The position numbers and the translations under genes are program-made. A stretch of 22,975 nucleotides of DNA from Nitrosomonadaceae bacterium (GTDB lineage Bacteria > Pseudomonadota > Gammaproteobacteria > Burkholderiales > Nitrosomonadaceae), in NCBI GenBank assembly GCA_024644425.1, contig JAHELA010000008.1:1-22975 (forward strand), in the 5' to 3' direction. This document shows, piece after piece, positions 22,085 through 22,975 of the stretch. Every line of letters starts with the position of its first letter. The first letter of the stretch is position 1. The notes under the pieces were generated by a model. That model was not told the DNA's origin and did not search any database. It worked only from the letters and a program-made list of their open reading frames with translations.

Positions 22085-22975
22085 TTATATTTCTTCTTTC
22101 GTTAGCCGATCTATGCCTCCCATATAAGGACGCAAAATTTCTGGAATTGAAACACTACCATCAGAATTTTGGTAGTTTTCTAAGATTGCTATTAAACATC
22201 GTCCCACTGCTAGACCTGATCCATTCAGAGTATGTAACAGTTCAGTTTTACCACCTTCATTACGAAAGCGTGCTTTCATACGTCGCGCCTGGAACGCTTC
22301 ACAATTGCTACACGATGAGACTTCTCTATAAGTATTTTGTGTGGGCAACCAGACCTCGATATCGTACGTCTTTGTTGCAGAAAATCCCATGTCTTCAGCA
22401 GATAACAATACTACTCGGTAAGGTAGTTTCAGTTTTTGTAGAATTTTTTCAGCGTGGCCAACAAGTTGTTCCAGTGCTTCATAGGATTCCTTAGGGTGAA
22501 CAAGTTGAACAAGCTCTACCTTGTCGAATTGATGCTGGCGGATCAGGCCACGCGTATCCTTGCCATAGCTTCCTGCTTCAGAGCGGAAGCATGGCGTAAG
22601 ACTAGTAAGTTTGATTGGCAGAGATTTAAGTGAAACAATTTCATTGCGCGCGCAGTTAGTCAGTGGCACTTCTGAGGTAGGAATTAGGTACCAATTCTCT
22701 TCTAGAGATCCTTTGTCAGTATTACCTTCTTCACCTTCGTATTTTTTTTGGTGAATTTTAAATAAATCTTTTTCAAATTTGGGTAATTGTCCAGTTCCAT
22801 GTAAACTCTCTGCATTGACTAGATATGGTACATAGGTTTCGGTGTAACCATGTTCCAAAGTATGCGTGTCTAGCATGAATTGTGCTAACGCACGATGTAG
22901 TCGAGCAAGCCCCCCTATCATCAAACTAAACCGTGCGCCACTGAGTTTCGTTGCAATTCTAAAATCTAATAATCC
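22085..22975 (-). CDS. serS: Seryl-tRNA synthetase, N-terminal part beyond window edge
   Basis: SerRS charges tRNA-Ser, and tRNA-Sec where present. The frame is open to the last base, so 296 C-terminal residues of roughly 430 are visible. The missing part corresponds to the N-terminal coiled-coil arm that contacts the tRNA. The visible class II core starts with GLLDFRIATKLSGARF, followed by the motif 1 region (VPYLVNAESLHGTGQLPKF), LIPTSEVPLTN, motif 2 (FRSEAGSYGKDTRG, then RQHQFDKVEL) and motif 3 (GSGLAVGRCLIAILENYQ). It ends RPYMGG plus a short tail. An internal TTG at 22922-22924 is not the real start. It is transcribed towards ftsZ. Confidence 0.97.
   Translation of the reverse strand, partial: GLLDFRIATKLSGARFSLMIGGLARLHRALAQFMLDTHTLEHGYTETYVPYLVNAESLHGTGQLPKFEKDLFKIHQKKYEGEEGNTDKGSLEENWYLIPTSEVPLTNCARNEIVSLKSLPIKLTSLTPCFRSEAGSYGKDTRGLIRQHQFDKVELVQLVHPKESYEALEQLVGHAEKILQKLKLPYRVVLLSAEDMGFSATKTYDIEVWLPTQNTYREVSSCSNCEAFQARRMKARFRNEGGKTELLHTLNGSGLAVGRCLIAILENYQNSDGSVSIPEILRPYMGGIDRLTKEEI

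Noticed and set aside
1..22975. Search for CRISPR arrays, insertion sequences, tRNA genes, prophage or defence genes
   Set aside because: No regularly spaced repeats, transposase, integrase or tRNA cloverleaf was seen; the window is core housekeeping sequence.

Overview
This AT-rich window carries a complete, canonically ordered division and cell wall (dcw) cluster on the + strand: mraZ, rsmH, ftsL, ftsI, murE, murF, mraY, murD, ftsW, murG, murC, murB, ddlB, ftsQ, ftsA, ftsZ. The host is a Gram-negative proteobacterium that makes ubiquinone (coq7) and meso-diaminopimelate peptidoglycan (MurE has the DNPRDEDP motif). The ddlB-ftsQ-ftsA-ftsZ order, the Coq7 type, the short type A RNase P RNA and rnpB lying directly upstream of mraZ make a betaproteobacterium the best guess, possibly Nitrosomonadales. 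That placement is inference; nothing in the window fixes the genus.

Layout. Positions 1-495 hold the 3' end of a YdcF/ElyC-type DUF218 gene, and 568-984 an OsmC-family gene. On the - strand, coq7 (994-1620) lies downstream of a GlcF-like iron-sulfur/CCG-domain gene (1652-2908). An AT-rich intergenic stretch with a candidate promoter for that gene leads to rnpB (3209-3506). A second gene-free stretch (3507-3868) holds inverted repeats, a candidate promoter, three TGGGN MraZ boxes at exact 10-bp spacing, and a hairpin that covers the mraZ ribosome binding site. The dcw cluster runs from 3869 to 21987. The convergent serS gene (22085 to the window end) is cut off at its 5' end.

The cluster products act together. 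MurC, MurD, MurE, MurF, MurB and DdlB build UDP-MurNAc-pentapeptide in the cytoplasm; MraY and MurG convert it to lipid II at the membrane. FtsW and FtsI polymerise and cross-link it at the septum, and FtsQ, FtsL, FtsA and FtsZ organise the divisome. Genes are tightly packed, with ATGA overlaps at ftsL/ftsI, ftsI/murE, murE/murF and mraY/murD, which points to long polycistronic transcription and translational coupling. MraZ is the expected autoregulator at the front.

Most of the region is ordinary. The parts worth a second look are: an unannotated 33-residue single-membrane-span ORF with a strong Shine-Dalgarno between rsmH and ftsL; the MraZ boxes and the hairpin over the mraZ ribosome binding site; a 30-bp near-repeat with palindromic ends that encodes SPxGxPRGEV in both the GlcF-like protein and MurB; a 30-bp-spaced direct repeat upstream of ftsZ; a very short P12 in RNase P RNA; and short ORFs that start on upstream stop codons at gene junctions.
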